From the NCBI GenBank assembly GCA_013423325.1, contig BLJB01000336.1, positions 1 to 27,819 of the forward strand: a stretch of DNA of 27,819 nt. The letters are read 5' to 3'. The notes beneath the pieces were generated by a model. That model searched no databases and was not told the DNA's origin. It saw only the letters and a list, made by a program, of their open reading frames with translations. The position numbers and the translations under genes are program-made. Shown here piece by piece: positions 10,288 through 19,842 of the stretch (position 1 is the stretch's first letter; each line of letters starts with the position of its first letter). The DNA comes from Usnea hakonensis (lineage: Eukaryota; Ascomycota; Lecanoromycetes; Lecanorales; Parmeliaceae).

Positions 10288-11036
10288 GTCGAGTTCACCG
10301 TACTGGATGGATCCCTTCTCTTGGCACGTCGGGCCATGTCCAGGGATCGAGCTGGCTGGATGTACTGTGTATCGAACTACTGTAGCAATCTACTGATAGG
10401 GCTGATACCTTGGCCAGCGAAATATCAGATGGCTAGAATGTACGCCAGGAGTTCCAAAAAGGCTAATTTCGGTCAATTTAACCGAGAATTTGCCGAGCGT
10501 TGATCGAGGCCAAGGGCTGCGAATGGCGTGTGTCCGTCACCTACAGGGATCTCAAACGCGGTGGAAGCAATAAGACCTGGGTTTAGGCTGAGAAAGCAGG
10601 AACATAGCCACGAGGTCTCTCCTAATCCGTTAGACTGTGAGGTCCATCAACAGCGACAGCCAGAGTTCGCAAAGGCGTTACTGGCTAGATTTCATCGGTT
10701 CTCTGGATCTACCGTGGACGCATAAAGCTACTCTTTCACTATCTTTCTACCATTCCGGCTCAACAGCTTAACGCAACAGCACACTTCTGGATGCCACTCG
10801 TTATATATGCTCCAGAGAACCTGGTTTGGGTAACAGTACCACACAGGATTAGTCGCTCAACATATAAGTATTGGTGCGGTAGTAAAACCTGAATGACTGG
10901 CTGGCACGCTTCCTCAGGTTGATATGCTGGTCTGCAGACAGTTTAGTATCAAGCAGAAGGGTTTTCGTGGGTTTTACCCGTGTCCCTGGCCCTAGCGCCC
11001 ACCTCCCGAGAACATATTGAAAAAACCTGACAAGGT
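10288..11036. other. Region without a supportable gene
   Basis: Only short frames are present. A minus-strand peptide ending near 10495 reads VGDGHTPFAALGL and slightly resembles an ankyrin consensus, but a single partial unit is not enough. The last bases before 11037 should contain the promoter of the NLR gene. Confidence 0.35.
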
Positions 11037-13027
11037 ATGCGTCGCCAGGACTACACGGTGGGATGGATCTGTGCGGTACAGACAGATTTCGTGGCAGCCT
11101 GGGAGCTGCTGGAAGAGGAGCACTCTTCACCACCGATAGACTCCCCTCATGATGACAACAACTACGCTCTCGGTCGCATTGGCGATCACCATATCGTCAT
11201 CGCATGCCTTCCGAAAGGGAGGTACGGTATCGCGTCCGCCGCCAGCGTGGCTAAAGACATGCTGCGCAGCTTCGAGTCCATCCGGATCGGATTGATGGTC
11301 GGCATCGGAGGAGGGGCACCCAGCGGCAAGCATGATGTCAGACTCGGTGACGTCCTGGTCGGCTGTCCTATGAAGATGGAGGGCAGTGTAGTTCCCTACA
11401 ACTTTGGCAAGGCGGTTCAAGACCGGGAGTTCGAGCGAACGGGTTCCTTGAACTCGCCACCAACGGTCCTCTTGACCGCGTTGACCAAGCTGAGCGCAGA
11501 TCACGAGAGGAAGGGCAGTCATATCGCCGAGTCGGTTCGGTTGATGATGACCAAAAATCCAAGATTGCGAGGGAAATACCAACACCCAGGCGCAGAGCAC
11601 GACAGGCTATAGGAATCTAGATATACTTACCGTGGAGGTGATGATAGGTGCGTGATCGGTTGTGATAGTACATCTCCGCCGCTAGTCCGACGACCACGGC
11701 GTGAGCTTGACCTGGACGAGCCGGTGGTGCATTACGGCCTGATTGCATCCGCGGACCAGCTGATGAAAGACGCAATTGCTCGGGATCGGCTGATCAAAGA
11801 GCATGATATCTTATGTTTTGAGACGGAAGCGGCAGGGCTCATGAATGACTTCCCGTGCGTTGTGAATTCGAGGTATTTGCGATTACTCGGATTCACATAA
11901 AAACGATGTATGGCAAGGGTACGCGGTGGTCACAGCGGCGTCGTATGCCAAAGAACTTCTTGGCATTATCTCAGAACACCGGATTGCCCGCTCACAGACG
12001 GCGACTGCAGAAATGGGTGAGTAGACTATAGATATCTACTACGTTGGCCCTTGAAAGGCGCAGGTGAGGACGTTGATATCTCATCCTTACTACTATGAGG
12101 GAACGAGCTCATGGGAATTACGGAACTGTTTATTCAATAGTCACCAGATAAATGCTAGATTATAGATTATGTATAGCGCTGGCGTTTCCCATAACGGCTT
12201 TAGTGAAACCTCTCTTCTCCGTGCCCTTCCAGAGAGATTACAACTTCATTGACCGAAAAGACATGTTCTTCCAAATTGAGGAGCAGCTTCAAAGGCAGCA
12301 TCGCGTTTCGTTGTGTGGATTGGGAGGAGTTGGGTATACCTGCTTCCTCACAGACCCTCATAGATGCTGATACAGGTGTCAGGAAATCTCAGATCGCCAT
12401 CGAGTACGCCTACCGGTTTCAGCAGACTCGACCGCAGAGTCATGTCTTGTGGGTGTATGCAGCCAGCTATAATACATTCCTGCAGGCCTGTCACGATATT
12501 GCACGGAGCCTGAAAGTTCCTTCGTGTGATGAGCCAGGGACTGATCCGTGTGAACTGGTCTCCACATGGCTCAACGAGGAGGATCATAGTTGGCTCATGA
12601 TTTTGGATAACGCCGACAACGCAGAGCTCTTTTTCCCTTCAGTTGGGTCGGATTCACCACCTGCTACTGTTACGCAAACTCAGAGATCTTTAAACGACTA
12701 TCTTCCAAGCATCTTGAATCCTCAGAGATCATTACTCGTTACGGCAAGAAGCAGACTTGTTGGTCAGGATCTTGCCCATGGAGGATTGTGTGTGGAGGTG
12801 CCGCCACTCTCGCCTCAAGAAGCGATGGAGTAATTGCGATTGAAAGCGAAGGAGCCGTGGGTTCTTCTGATAAGTACAGTACGGAAAGGCTGCTGGATGT
12901 CCTGGGATATATTCCGCTAGCCATCACGCAGGCTGCTGCCTTTATTGACCGCAACCGATGGACCCTTCAAGGCTATCTAGGAGCCCTTGAAAAGGACAAG
13001 CAGAACCTGACGGATTATCCGGAATGA
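11037..13027 (+). pseudogene. NLR receptor: PNP/UDP-phosphorylase-like N-terminal domain plus NB-ARC, broken
   Basis: The ATG at 11037 begins RRQDYTVGWICAVQTD, the classic start of fungal NLRs with a nucleoside-phosphorylase-like effector domain. GLMVGIGGGAPSGKHDVRLG and EPVVHYGLIASADQLMKD follow. A TAG at 11610-11612 interrupts the domain, and the frame resumes with YTYRGGDDRCV. One extra A at about 11865 breaks FPCVVIRGICDY; skipping it restores HKNDVWQGYAVVTAASYAKELL. After a probable 187-nt intron (12017-12203) comes FSVPFQRDYNFIDRKDMF and the NB-ARC domain. A 49-nt phase-2 intron (12334-12382) splits the Walker A motif GLGGVG/KSQIA. Walker B is WLMILDNAD, and RNBS-like SLLVTARSRL is present. 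A frameshift near 12831 precedes a GYIPLAITQAAAFI block, which ends at a TGA at 13025. No C-terminal repeat domain (TPR, WD40 or ankyrin) is recognisable. Such receptors trigger regulated cell death in incompatibility and defence. Confidence 0.85.
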
Positions 13028-13680
13028 GAGCTTTGAGTCTATGGGTATCTGGAACCGAGATCCACCCCCAACATTACCAGGAGGGTCCATTCCCGATGGG
13101 CCACTCGAAGCGGAGGACGCAGATGAGACGGATTCAGGCTCAGACGTAGCAGGCTCAGGGGATAGTGTCACATCTCGCGAACCCTGTCCGATACAACGAA
13201 ACGCTCAACCGGCACCATCAATCCGTTGTGCAAAGGACGTGACACCAGGTCTTCTCTTCTTGAACTTGTAGACCCTCATTCACCTTCCGCCAAAGGTGTA
13301 CAATACGAGGTATGGGATTCTCGGCCTCAGCTCTCGGAATTGACAGAACTAGAACCTCAGTTGAGGCCATCCAGTTGGAAAACGGTCTCGCACTATGGCA
13401 GCTTGGGTGATCTAATCGCACTAACATGACTGGAGGTTAGTGATAGGGCTCGGCCTAGGCTAATCTTGGTGCCAAACGTCGCATCACGGACCAACAATGT
13501 GCACCGCTGAGCCTGTTTGTGACAACGTAAGTTTCACCGTATTTTCAAAAGCCTGAGATAGTGAGTGCAGTCCCTAGGTATCATATTATTTATTTTTTTA
13601 AAAAAAGGCAACGGAGATACCCCGACATCTCCATAGAGAGTCATGATCGAAAAGCCCAGAATCCGGCCACCCACCGACCC
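13028..13680. other. Downstream NLR debris and non-coding sequence
   Basis: A plus-strand frame just after the NB-ARC remnant encodes NESFESMGIWNRDPPPTLPG followed by an acidic Ser/Asp/Glu stretch. It may be part of the original NLR, but I cannot name it. Another short frame (13226-13429) shows no domain. Beyond about 13440 the sequence is non-coding, with a T/A homopolymer run near 13588-13607. Confidence 0.3.
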
Positions 13681-13709
13681 ATCCATCCATCCATCCATTC
13701 ATTCATTCA
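13681..13709. repeat. Microsatellite of CATC/CATT units
   Basis: A tetranucleotide tract (ATCC units passing into ATTC units) covers roughly 13679-13709. Its last unit supplies the TGA stop codon of the minus-strand membrane-protein remnant that begins at 13707. Confidence 0.85.
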
Positions 13710-14337
13710 TTCAACAAACGGATTCAAATACACCGTCTTGACAACCCCCTCCGCACCCAGCGACACAGTATGACGATAGAGATTATGAAGCGGCCACATG
13801 CCCGCCTCTTCATCCATCGTTCTCCTCCTCCCAACTTCAGCCGTAGCCGCATCTCCTATACTATTCCCCTCGACATTCCTTATCTGTATATCGTCCCTCG
13901 CAGTACCTCCATTTCCCGTCCAGGCGCCCGCTTTCGCTAACCGCTCTTCGGTCTTGCTGCGGAAATATCCCGCATAATCGAAATCTTTCGACTGGCTGCG
14001 CGTGATGGTTCTGACCTCGCCGTGAGTGAAGCAGTTTCTAGAGGAATAGTCGTCGATAACCGCAGAACTGGATTTGAAGGAGCCGAGGCCCACGATGCGG
14101 TTAATAAGGGGCCAGAGGTGGGGGACGTTGACGACAATGACGGCAGTGGAGGTTTCGCCGGCGTACCAGTTCAGATAGGAGAGGTCTCCGAAGCCGCCAG
14201 TAAAGTTATAGTAACGGTTGAGGGTTGCGCAAAGGATCTAATGGGAATCGAAAATCAATTACCATGTACTTATAGGAAAGGGAAGAGAAACTTACGACAA
14301 GGATACCTAAACTGAATATTCCAAGTTGAATGTTACT
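13707..14337 (-). pseudogene. Rhodopsin-like (Pth11-type) fungal integral membrane protein, C-terminal part only
   Basis: Two exons are readable. The upstream piece ends at 14296 and encodes NIQLGIFSLGILV, then a 58-nt intron (14295-14238) follows. The exon 14237-13707 encodes ILCATLNRYYNFTGGFG, NWYAGETSTAVIVVNVPHLW and PLINRIVGLGSF. This is the last transmembrane pair of the fungal rhodopsin-like seven-helix domain (the DUF/rhodopsin family of Pth11-like proteins), followed by a cytoplasmic tail. The first five or so helices are missing: upstream of 14337 there is no homologous coding sequence, only stops. Splice signals remain and the C-terminal frame is intact, so the truncation is probably a deletion or rearrangement rather than gradual decay. 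The stop codon lies inside a microsatellite. Confidence 0.65.
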
Positions 14338-15109
14338 TACACACCATGATCCTCGTCGATGATCGCTTTGTTGGATGATTCGTACAAGCTTTGTCGAGAT
14401 CTTCGTGGACCTGCCGTGAAGCCTGCCCTATAACCTCGTATACTTCCAATTCTTGAAATGCCTATTGAGGGGCCGCCGCCTCTCCTCATAACTTCAGAGA
14501 GGTCGAGTTCAGTATTTGGGTAAGTAGCGTTCGGGAGTCGGAGTTCAATGATCGAAGGGCAGTAAGGATTTTATCACGGCGTGGTTTCGAATAGCTGAAG
14601 CGGAGCTTGTCGGCTGTATAGTGCCTCCATGGCTTACTTCCAATGGGATCTTTAGTCACGCAAGTCAGCCAGTCTCCTTTAGAGGATCGTTGGCCCCAAC
14701 GGGTGAGTGGTTACCCGAGAAACCTAATCGATTGTAGTCTCAAGGTCTTGAATTTCTTTAGCAGCCGCTCCTCGTTTATCTCCACTGTTGTAACGCATAC
14801 TCCTCTAGATTAGCCCAGTAGCTGGTAAAGCCGTAGCTCCAACTCCTTGTCTGGCCATGAAGTGTACTCCGACCCTTCGTGCATACTGGAGCCGATATTG
14901 TGAGCGATACGTTCCTTGAGCAGGATACGGTATTAGTTCTTAGCCATGAACTTCCAGATACCTAGAAGCTTTTGGAAGAAAGCTACCACTCTTGCAGAGT
15001 TTTTACAGCGTTTGAAGGGCCGTACGGTATCATCGAAGTGTTCAGGAGCAGATACGTTGTACCAAGAGCGGAAATATTAGCGTATGCATGTGTATGTGGA
15101 ATTTTTTTT
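14338..15109. other. Gene-free region
   Basis: No open frame of useful length on either strand and no recognised repeat. It separates the truncated membrane-protein gene from the AT-rich island, and may be where the missing 5' portion of that gene was lost. Confidence 0.4.
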
Positions 15110-15425
15110 TAGCGCGGACAAAAATTGCACCCACCACCAAAACCATATATACACCATTAACGATACCCCTTAGACCATTCAAAGTATTCTTCTTATATTT
15201 AATACTTCTATATATATTACTTCAAAATTTCTTAGGATCTTTATTAAAGATATAGCCTCGTTATAATAAATCTGTAATTAAGTATCAAGCGGTTAAATAG
15301 ATAAACTACTAAATTATTTCTTTAATTTATTATTATTTCCCTCCCCTTATAAAATTATATAGTTATTAAAATATAGGTATTAATTTATCTAGAAGGCTAT
15401 AAATCTTATCTTTTTAAAAATAAAG
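15110..15425. repeat. AT-rich island, probable degenerate transposon (RIP-like)
   Basis: About 300 bases are strongly AT-rich compared with the flanks, with many TA and TTA/TAA steps, stops in all frames and no open frame. The edges are sharp at about 15100 and 15425. Such islands in Pezizomycetes are typically old transposon copies mutated by repeat-induced point mutation. No terminal repeats or family could be identified, so the assignment is an inference from composition. Confidence 0.5.
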
Positions 15426-16239
15426 TTTCGTCGAACTTCGTGTGGAAGAGATCCGCTGCACTGCTTGAGACTTTGTAAGACATAATCAATCCTCCTTGTC
15501 GAGCGAAGGTGCGACTCAGATTGGGACCGGTACCTTCCGGAGCCCTCGCAGGTTCGCAGGCATTGATAGTCGCGCTCGAGACGCCACGTTTGACAAGCAG
15601 CTTTCCCCACAGGCTTCTGAACCAGACCACGCGCACAAGTATCATCGCCGGATAAACATGCCTGACGATCTGTGGTACGAGCGTCAATATCGAAATGAGC
15701 CGTGTGGAAGAAGCGATGACCTTTTTATGAGTAATGCTCTAGAGTAGAAAGGTAAGAGGACGGGGTTGAGATGTTTCGAACATGGCTGAAGTAAAGCGAC
15801 GGACTCTTTCTCGCGAGGACGCTAGAGTTCAGATGCTCTACAAAGTGCAAGTAGTATTTCTGTCTCCCGAAAGATGTTTCGTAATCACGGCGTGGGCCTG
15901 TTGGGAACAGAGATGAACTTTGAACGCTACAGCGACTATATTTCTGTTCTACCACCCTTCTTCTTCTTCTTCTCGACCATCGTAGTCTCAAAGTGCATGA
16001 AGACAACAACTGTCATTGGGAGGGATTTGAGAACAAGAAGAAGATGTCCACCAGTCCTTGAGGCATCATATAATCCTACAAACCCAGACCAATTTCTTGT
16101 CTTCAGCAATGGGTAACATTTTTTCCCGGTCTAATACGCATGCGCCGGGGCTGGTCTGGTGGGTGGAAAGCACACCACGAGCATGACGGCTCCTCCATCC
16201 TACTCTTTCGCACCACACCCGAGTGGTCCCAGCCTACAC
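15426..16239. other. Region without a recognised gene
   Basis: Frames of 70-95 codons on both strands (15389-15747 and 15725-16116) show no domain. A TTC trinucleotide tract of five units lies at 15958-15972. Nothing else was identified. Confidence 0.35.
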
Positions 16240-16530
16240 TCACATCTCGTTGACCGTCTTATATTCGAGCTTTGATGCTCTGGTCGCAACCTGCTGCTCG
16301 TCGGTTAATTTATTCTTGTTACTCGCCGGTTGTTTGGCTTCTCCAACGGTTGCGGGGGTCTGATTTGCTTGGACGGCTTTCAACAGTCCTAGTAATTGCT
16401 GGACGTGCTTCATAGTTAGCACTTGGTCACATGAGAACAGTGTAAGACTACTGGTTATGATCCTGTGCAATTGGGGAGCTTGTTCGGCAGGACTCATGAA
16501 TGCTTTCCCGTGCGTTGTGATTCGAGCCAT
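16240..16530 (-). other. Open frame of uncertain status, possible fragment of a STAND-associated gene
   Basis: A 96-residue frame starts at an ATG at 16530 and ends at a stop at 16240. Its second half (KQPASNKNKLTDEQQVATR, then ASKLEYKTVNEM) has the feel of a conserved fungal linker found near N-terminal domains of STAND proteins, but I cannot name the domain. Its first 15 or so codons are antisense to the phosphorylase-domain scrap at 16483-16545, so the reported start is unlikely to be real. Probably another gene fragment in this mosaic. Confidence 0.25.
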
Positions 16531-16545
16531 TTGCGATTACGTACC
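16483..16545 (+). pseudogene. Fragment of an NLR phosphorylase (PNP-like) domain
   Basis: This short stretch reads AGLMNAFPCVVIRAICDY. It matches the AGLMNDFPCVV block of the NLR at 11037-13027, with strong nucleotide identity over about 60 bases (compare 11838-11887). Unlike that copy it lacks the extra A, so the VIR-ICDY frame is intact here. No further NLR coding follows on either side. It is a relic inserted 11 bases from the end of the dehydrogenase pseudogene on the opposite strand. Confidence 0.65.
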
Positions 16546-16555
16546 GTGGTCCACT

Positions 16556-17280
16556 TCATGAGTGATGACGTACATCATTACACCCGTCAACATCAGTGCT
16601 GTTATTCAGCCCCTCAAACCTCCTATCACTCTCCTCATATGCCTCGATCTTTGCCATAATCGCCTTATACACCTTTGCCTCCACAATCACCCTCAACAAC
16701 GGCTCCTTAACAACCACCGACTGATATTTTTCCTTTACGCCCTTGACTGGAACCTCAGCTTAGCTCCCATTCCGCAACGCCATTGCTTCGGCGCTCACGT
16801 TATCATAGGCTGGGTGGCGCTAGCGGGGAGGTCCGTTAGAGGCGCAGTAGATGTTGAACATTGGCACCCTGTGTGAGTAGAGATGTTAGTGGAGTCTGTA
16901 TCCCGGGGGCTTGGTAAGGGAGCTTACCCTCTTTAGCCTCCGGTAGAGGTGACTTGTAGGATCCACCCCCCCGTTGGGCTAGTCCCTTATGGCCTCTACA
17001 GCCACCCTCGTAGTATTGATCAAGCCGAAGAGATCGACTTCCATTTGTGCCCTGATCTAGCTATCCGATAGCTCTTCCAAATGTCTACTGTACTCTGGAT
17101 CGTTGACCCCACGTCGACATGGCCGGGCTTATCAAGTGCGGTTGCAAAGGCTGATTAGCTGTCGCTGAGCTCTGTGATGGCGAGCTTGATGGCGTGGTAG
17201 TTCTTTAGGGTAGTGTGTTCGAAGGAGGGGATCCTTGGTCTGCGCGCTGTGGCAACTGTAATGTCACCGGTGTCAACTTC
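16556..17280 (-). pseudogene. Short-chain dehydrogenase/reductase (SDR) with RIP-like nonsense mutations
   Basis: The minus strand encodes a decayed SDR: GDITVATARRP, NYHAIKLAIT, SAFATALDKPGHVDV, LEELSDS, IRAQMEVDLFGLINTTRVA, WILQVTSTGG, VPMFNIYCASN, HPAYDNVSAEAMALRNGS, KVYKAIMAKIEAYEES and NSTDVDG. A 60-nt intron (16928-16869, CTAAC branch) still sits at a family-typical place. In-frame stops fall where relatives usually have glutamine: TAA at 17157, TAG at 17059, TAG at 16981, TAA at 16936 and a TAA after NGS. The cofactor-fold N-terminus is missing, the NNAGY region is deleted, and about 40 residues after YCAS (including the helix after the catalytic Tyr/Lys) are lost. The functional enzyme would have been a cytosolic NAD(P)-dependent oxidoreductase. 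Confidence 0.8.
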
Positions 17281-17412
17281 TTGCACAAGATGTTATGAAG
17301 AAGACGCGCGGGTCCTCGTTTACCGGCCTTTTCGGTGCAACTTGACCACGAAATGTCGAACAAACTCATGTCACGAAAGCTTCATGTGGGTCCTAGGCAG
17401 GTTGGACTAATG

Positions 17413-17806
17413 CGAGGGGCGCTCCTAAGCGGGAGCTGCCGGGACTAACTGAGTGTTGCTCTAGGCTAAAATAAGAAGGGAGTAAGATCGTCTTTCTGAG
17501 ATTTCCTACGTCAAAGCGTCCTCGACTGACCAGTCATCAGATATGACTGGATCAGCTTCCATCTGCAGGGGAGAATTAGTGAATATAGTGAGCTAACAGT
17601 ATCATCCTGCAGTCGCAGGTTCCCCCGGAATATATTCAGACAGCCTTTTGATGCTCGTTGACTTGGAAAATGAAGAGAATTGGGTGAATCAGAGCTTAGC
17701 TCGTTTCCGGGCTGGCTCCGTAGTGACATTTAGACAATCACCCGGATACGCTTCTCCAACTCCTTGCATCAACGGCTACCTGCATCGCATTTTACTGCGA
17801 AGCGAG
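17413..17806 (-). repeat. Inverted duplicate, copy B (partner at 7925-8385)
   Basis: The plus strand here matches the minus strand of 7925-8385. Both copies begin at the inner end with a GGGGCG-like sequence and CCTAAGCGGGAGCT (17413 here), and both lose similarity near 17806. Copy B lacks about 40 bases present in copy A near 8215-8250. Plus-strand reading gives SLARFRAGSVVTFRQSP and TPCINGYLHRI before a stop. The orientation makes 8386-17412 a block of about 9 kb bounded by inverted repeats. No open transposase is seen within the copies. Confidence 0.8.
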
Positions 17807-18623
17807 GTACCCCCATGATTCACAGCTCACAGCAAGCCTGAAAAAATTGAAGAAATGGAAAGAGTATCAAGCTTACTTTCAAAGGGGAATCGACCGGTTG
17901 AAGAGGGGAATGGAACGGGACCGACGAGCGGTGGAGGCAATACAGCGGAAAGATCCTGAAATAGATTGGAGCACGGGACTGGGAAAATTCCGTGGGTTCG
18001 ACGACGAGGACTGGCTGGATAGCATAGAAAGACGGCGGGAAAAGCTCACAGCAGAGGAGAAACGCTTGGAATGGGTCAAGAAGCAGATTCCGACGGTTCT
18101 TTCGGAGTGCGCTGCGTCATTGACGGAATTGCCGACATCTCGTCGTCAGATGGAGGAGAGGAGCGAGCTGGAAGCGAAAAAAGTCTACAACAACTTGATG
18201 GACGCAGGTGGGAGGCCAAGCCGTCCGATCCGGCCGGTGCCTGACATCCATGATGCCGAACACACGGATAAACATGTTCACGCCCTTTGCCACTGGGAGG
18301 GTGAATGTGGACAGTTCGAGGAAGAATTGAGGGAATGGAAGAAATTCCTGGACTATCGGCAAAAGAAAGGGACGGATGGGAAAACGGAGGTGCAGCTGGA
18401 AGAACGACAATCTGCAGAGAGCCCGACCCAAGTGGACATCTGGAAAGACTATCGGGCCTACCAGTATCTGGAGGTCGAAAACACTAAGCAGTGGGTGGAA
18501 TTCTGGCAGCAGCAAGTGAAATACTTCCAGCAAACCTGGTTTCCTTCTGGTGAACTGCTGCGCTTTTGCTTTTGCTGCGTAAGGCATTTTCTGCCTTTCC
18601 TGTTAAGTCAACAACACCCTTAG
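17807..18623 (+). pseudogene. Coiled-coil protein with repeated W-K-x-Y-x-A-Y units, truncated at both ends
   Basis: A long open frame rich in Lys, Glu, Arg, Gln and Trp predicts extended helices. Two segments align with each other: KWKEYQAYFQRGIDRLKRG near the start and IWKDYRAYQYLEVENTKQW near the end. I recognise the style from uncharacterised fungal coiled-coil proteins but cannot assign a function. No ATG precedes the first repeat unit: the frame runs upstream without a methionine into the edge of repeat copy B at 17806, and the first internal ATG is at 17910. After KYFQQTW the sequence turns into an unrelated Cys/Phe-rich tail with a stop at 18621-18623. Both ends therefore look cut by rearrangement. 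A cryptic 3' splice site (CTCACAG, just before 17834) could mean an upstream exon has been lost. Confidence 0.6.
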
Positions 18624-18683
18624 CAGAGAACGGGCGAGGGAACATGTTAAGGACGAGTACCAGTATATCTTTGAACTTCCTGC

Positions 18684-18800
18684 TCCACTTTTGGATCACT
18701 TTATCTCGTCTTCCTCGCACTTCTGTACTCCATTTTTGGACCGTCCCTCCAGTTCCACTTTTGGAACCCCCCCCCCCAAAAACAAAGTTCCAAATTTGGC
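18684..18800. repeat. Four spaced TCCA-nnnn-TGG palindromic motifs around a C11 run
   Basis: TCCAYTTTTGGA occurs at 18684, 18729 and 18754, and a variant, TCCAAATTTGGC, at 18789. The third and fourth are inverted around an 11-base C run (18767-18777), with GGAAC and GTTCC next to it. This lies directly left of the MITE. Function unknown. Confidence 0.55.
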
Positions 18801-18824
18801 CCCCTTCCTTACGCTCCGATTCTG

Positions 18825-19200
18825 GCACTGGGAGAGTAGGGACACCCCCGGATTCCCTGGATTCATCTCTGGAAGTCTACACACCCTGAGACAGTGTATT
18901 ACCTCGAAGATTGTATATTCTTCGAGGGTAAGCAAGCTCAAAACTTCTGTAAACTCGAAGGCTACACAACTTAAAGATATACAAATCCAAGTACTGTCAT
19001 AGAATTAGAACGTACAAAATTAGAAAGTTCAATACGTTTAGAAGTTCAGTATTATCTTATTACTCTAGATAATACAGTAACATACAATGGAAAGCATACC
19101 CTCGAGGAATATACATCCTTCGAGTAAATACACTGTCTCAGGGTGTAGCCTCGTGGAGACGAACCCAGGGAAGCATAGGGTGTCCCTACTCTCTCAGTGC
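18825..19200. mobile_element. MITE with about 100-bp terminal inverted repeats
   Basis: The ends are GCACTGGGAGAGTAGGGACA at 18825 and, read inward from 19200, GCACTGAGAGAGTAGGGACA. The inverted repeats continue for about 100 bases with few differences and include CCCTGAGACAGTGTATT and TATATTC-TCGAGGG in both arms. The core of about 170 bases is AT-rich and non-coding. No transposase is encoded, so it depends on a partner in trans. The right end is followed by CTA and the left end preceded by CTG, which would fit a TA target duplication of a Tc1/mariner-type element with one side mutated, but no perfect target duplication is visible. It lies downstream of the truncated coiled-coil gene. Confidence 0.85.
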
Positions 19201-19505
19201 TAGAGCTTTTCAAGTTGTCAAAGTATCAAGTCTACTACCCTTCAGCCCTCCACTCTCCCTCAAATATATAAATAGCAACAGTTTCAAGGTCACTCTAGAA
19301 CTGATAAAGGTGTATCAAAGGAAGAGGAAACCAAAAAGGAGTACTACGTCGACCGGGATAGATGTTGAGACCGCAGCAACGGATGAAGCAATCAGACTCT
19401 CGAGGTCAACTGATCAGAAGTAACGGACACGATCCGATAACTTTGCATCAATGAGACGATAGATTTGTGGGTTGCGGCGTAAGCACTTCGGATCTTCGGG
19501 CCCGC

Positions 19506-19745
19506 TCATATGGTTGCCCCCTCCGCTATATGCGCTACGCTCAACGCTTTATCGGCATGATTTGGATTGAGGACGTTGTAATAGTAGTTCTGATTGCTAG
19601 GTGAAGGTTTGCCGGTGTCGAAGAGTGGAAATAGGCGGCTATGTCGTTTGCGTGGAAGCCTGGGCAGAGATAGCGAAGGTCGCCGTAGGCTGATGTGGTG
19701 GAGCGCCAGTATTTGCTTGGTGGGTAGCCGGCGGTGGAGGAGGGT
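19506..19745 (-). pseudogene. Carboxylesterase C-terminal relic
   Basis: Two minus-strand frames each hold part of a type-B-like carboxylesterase C-terminus. One reads TAGYPPSKYWRS and SAYGDLRYLCPG, the region around the helix after the catalytic His. The other reads NQNYYYNVLNPN and KALSVAHIAE, equivalent to the family's N-Y-x-Y-N-V-L-D-P and G-V-x-H-x-x-E block. A frameshift separates them, and there is no upstream catalytic domain with the nucleophile elbow. The resemblance is by eye and partial. It directly follows the gluconokinase relic on the same strand. Confidence 0.4.
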
Positions 19746-19842
19746 AGAAGGATTGGATTGTGGAAAGCTGGGATGTATTAAGAGTTCGGATTGGGCCGGT
19801 GTCATTCATCCAAAGTCTTTCGGTGATCGATGCAGCTTTCAG

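Noticed and set aside
10495..10600. Minus-strand GHTPFAALGL resembling an ankyrin repeat
   Set aside because: A single partial unit in a short frame is not enough to call an ankyrin protein.
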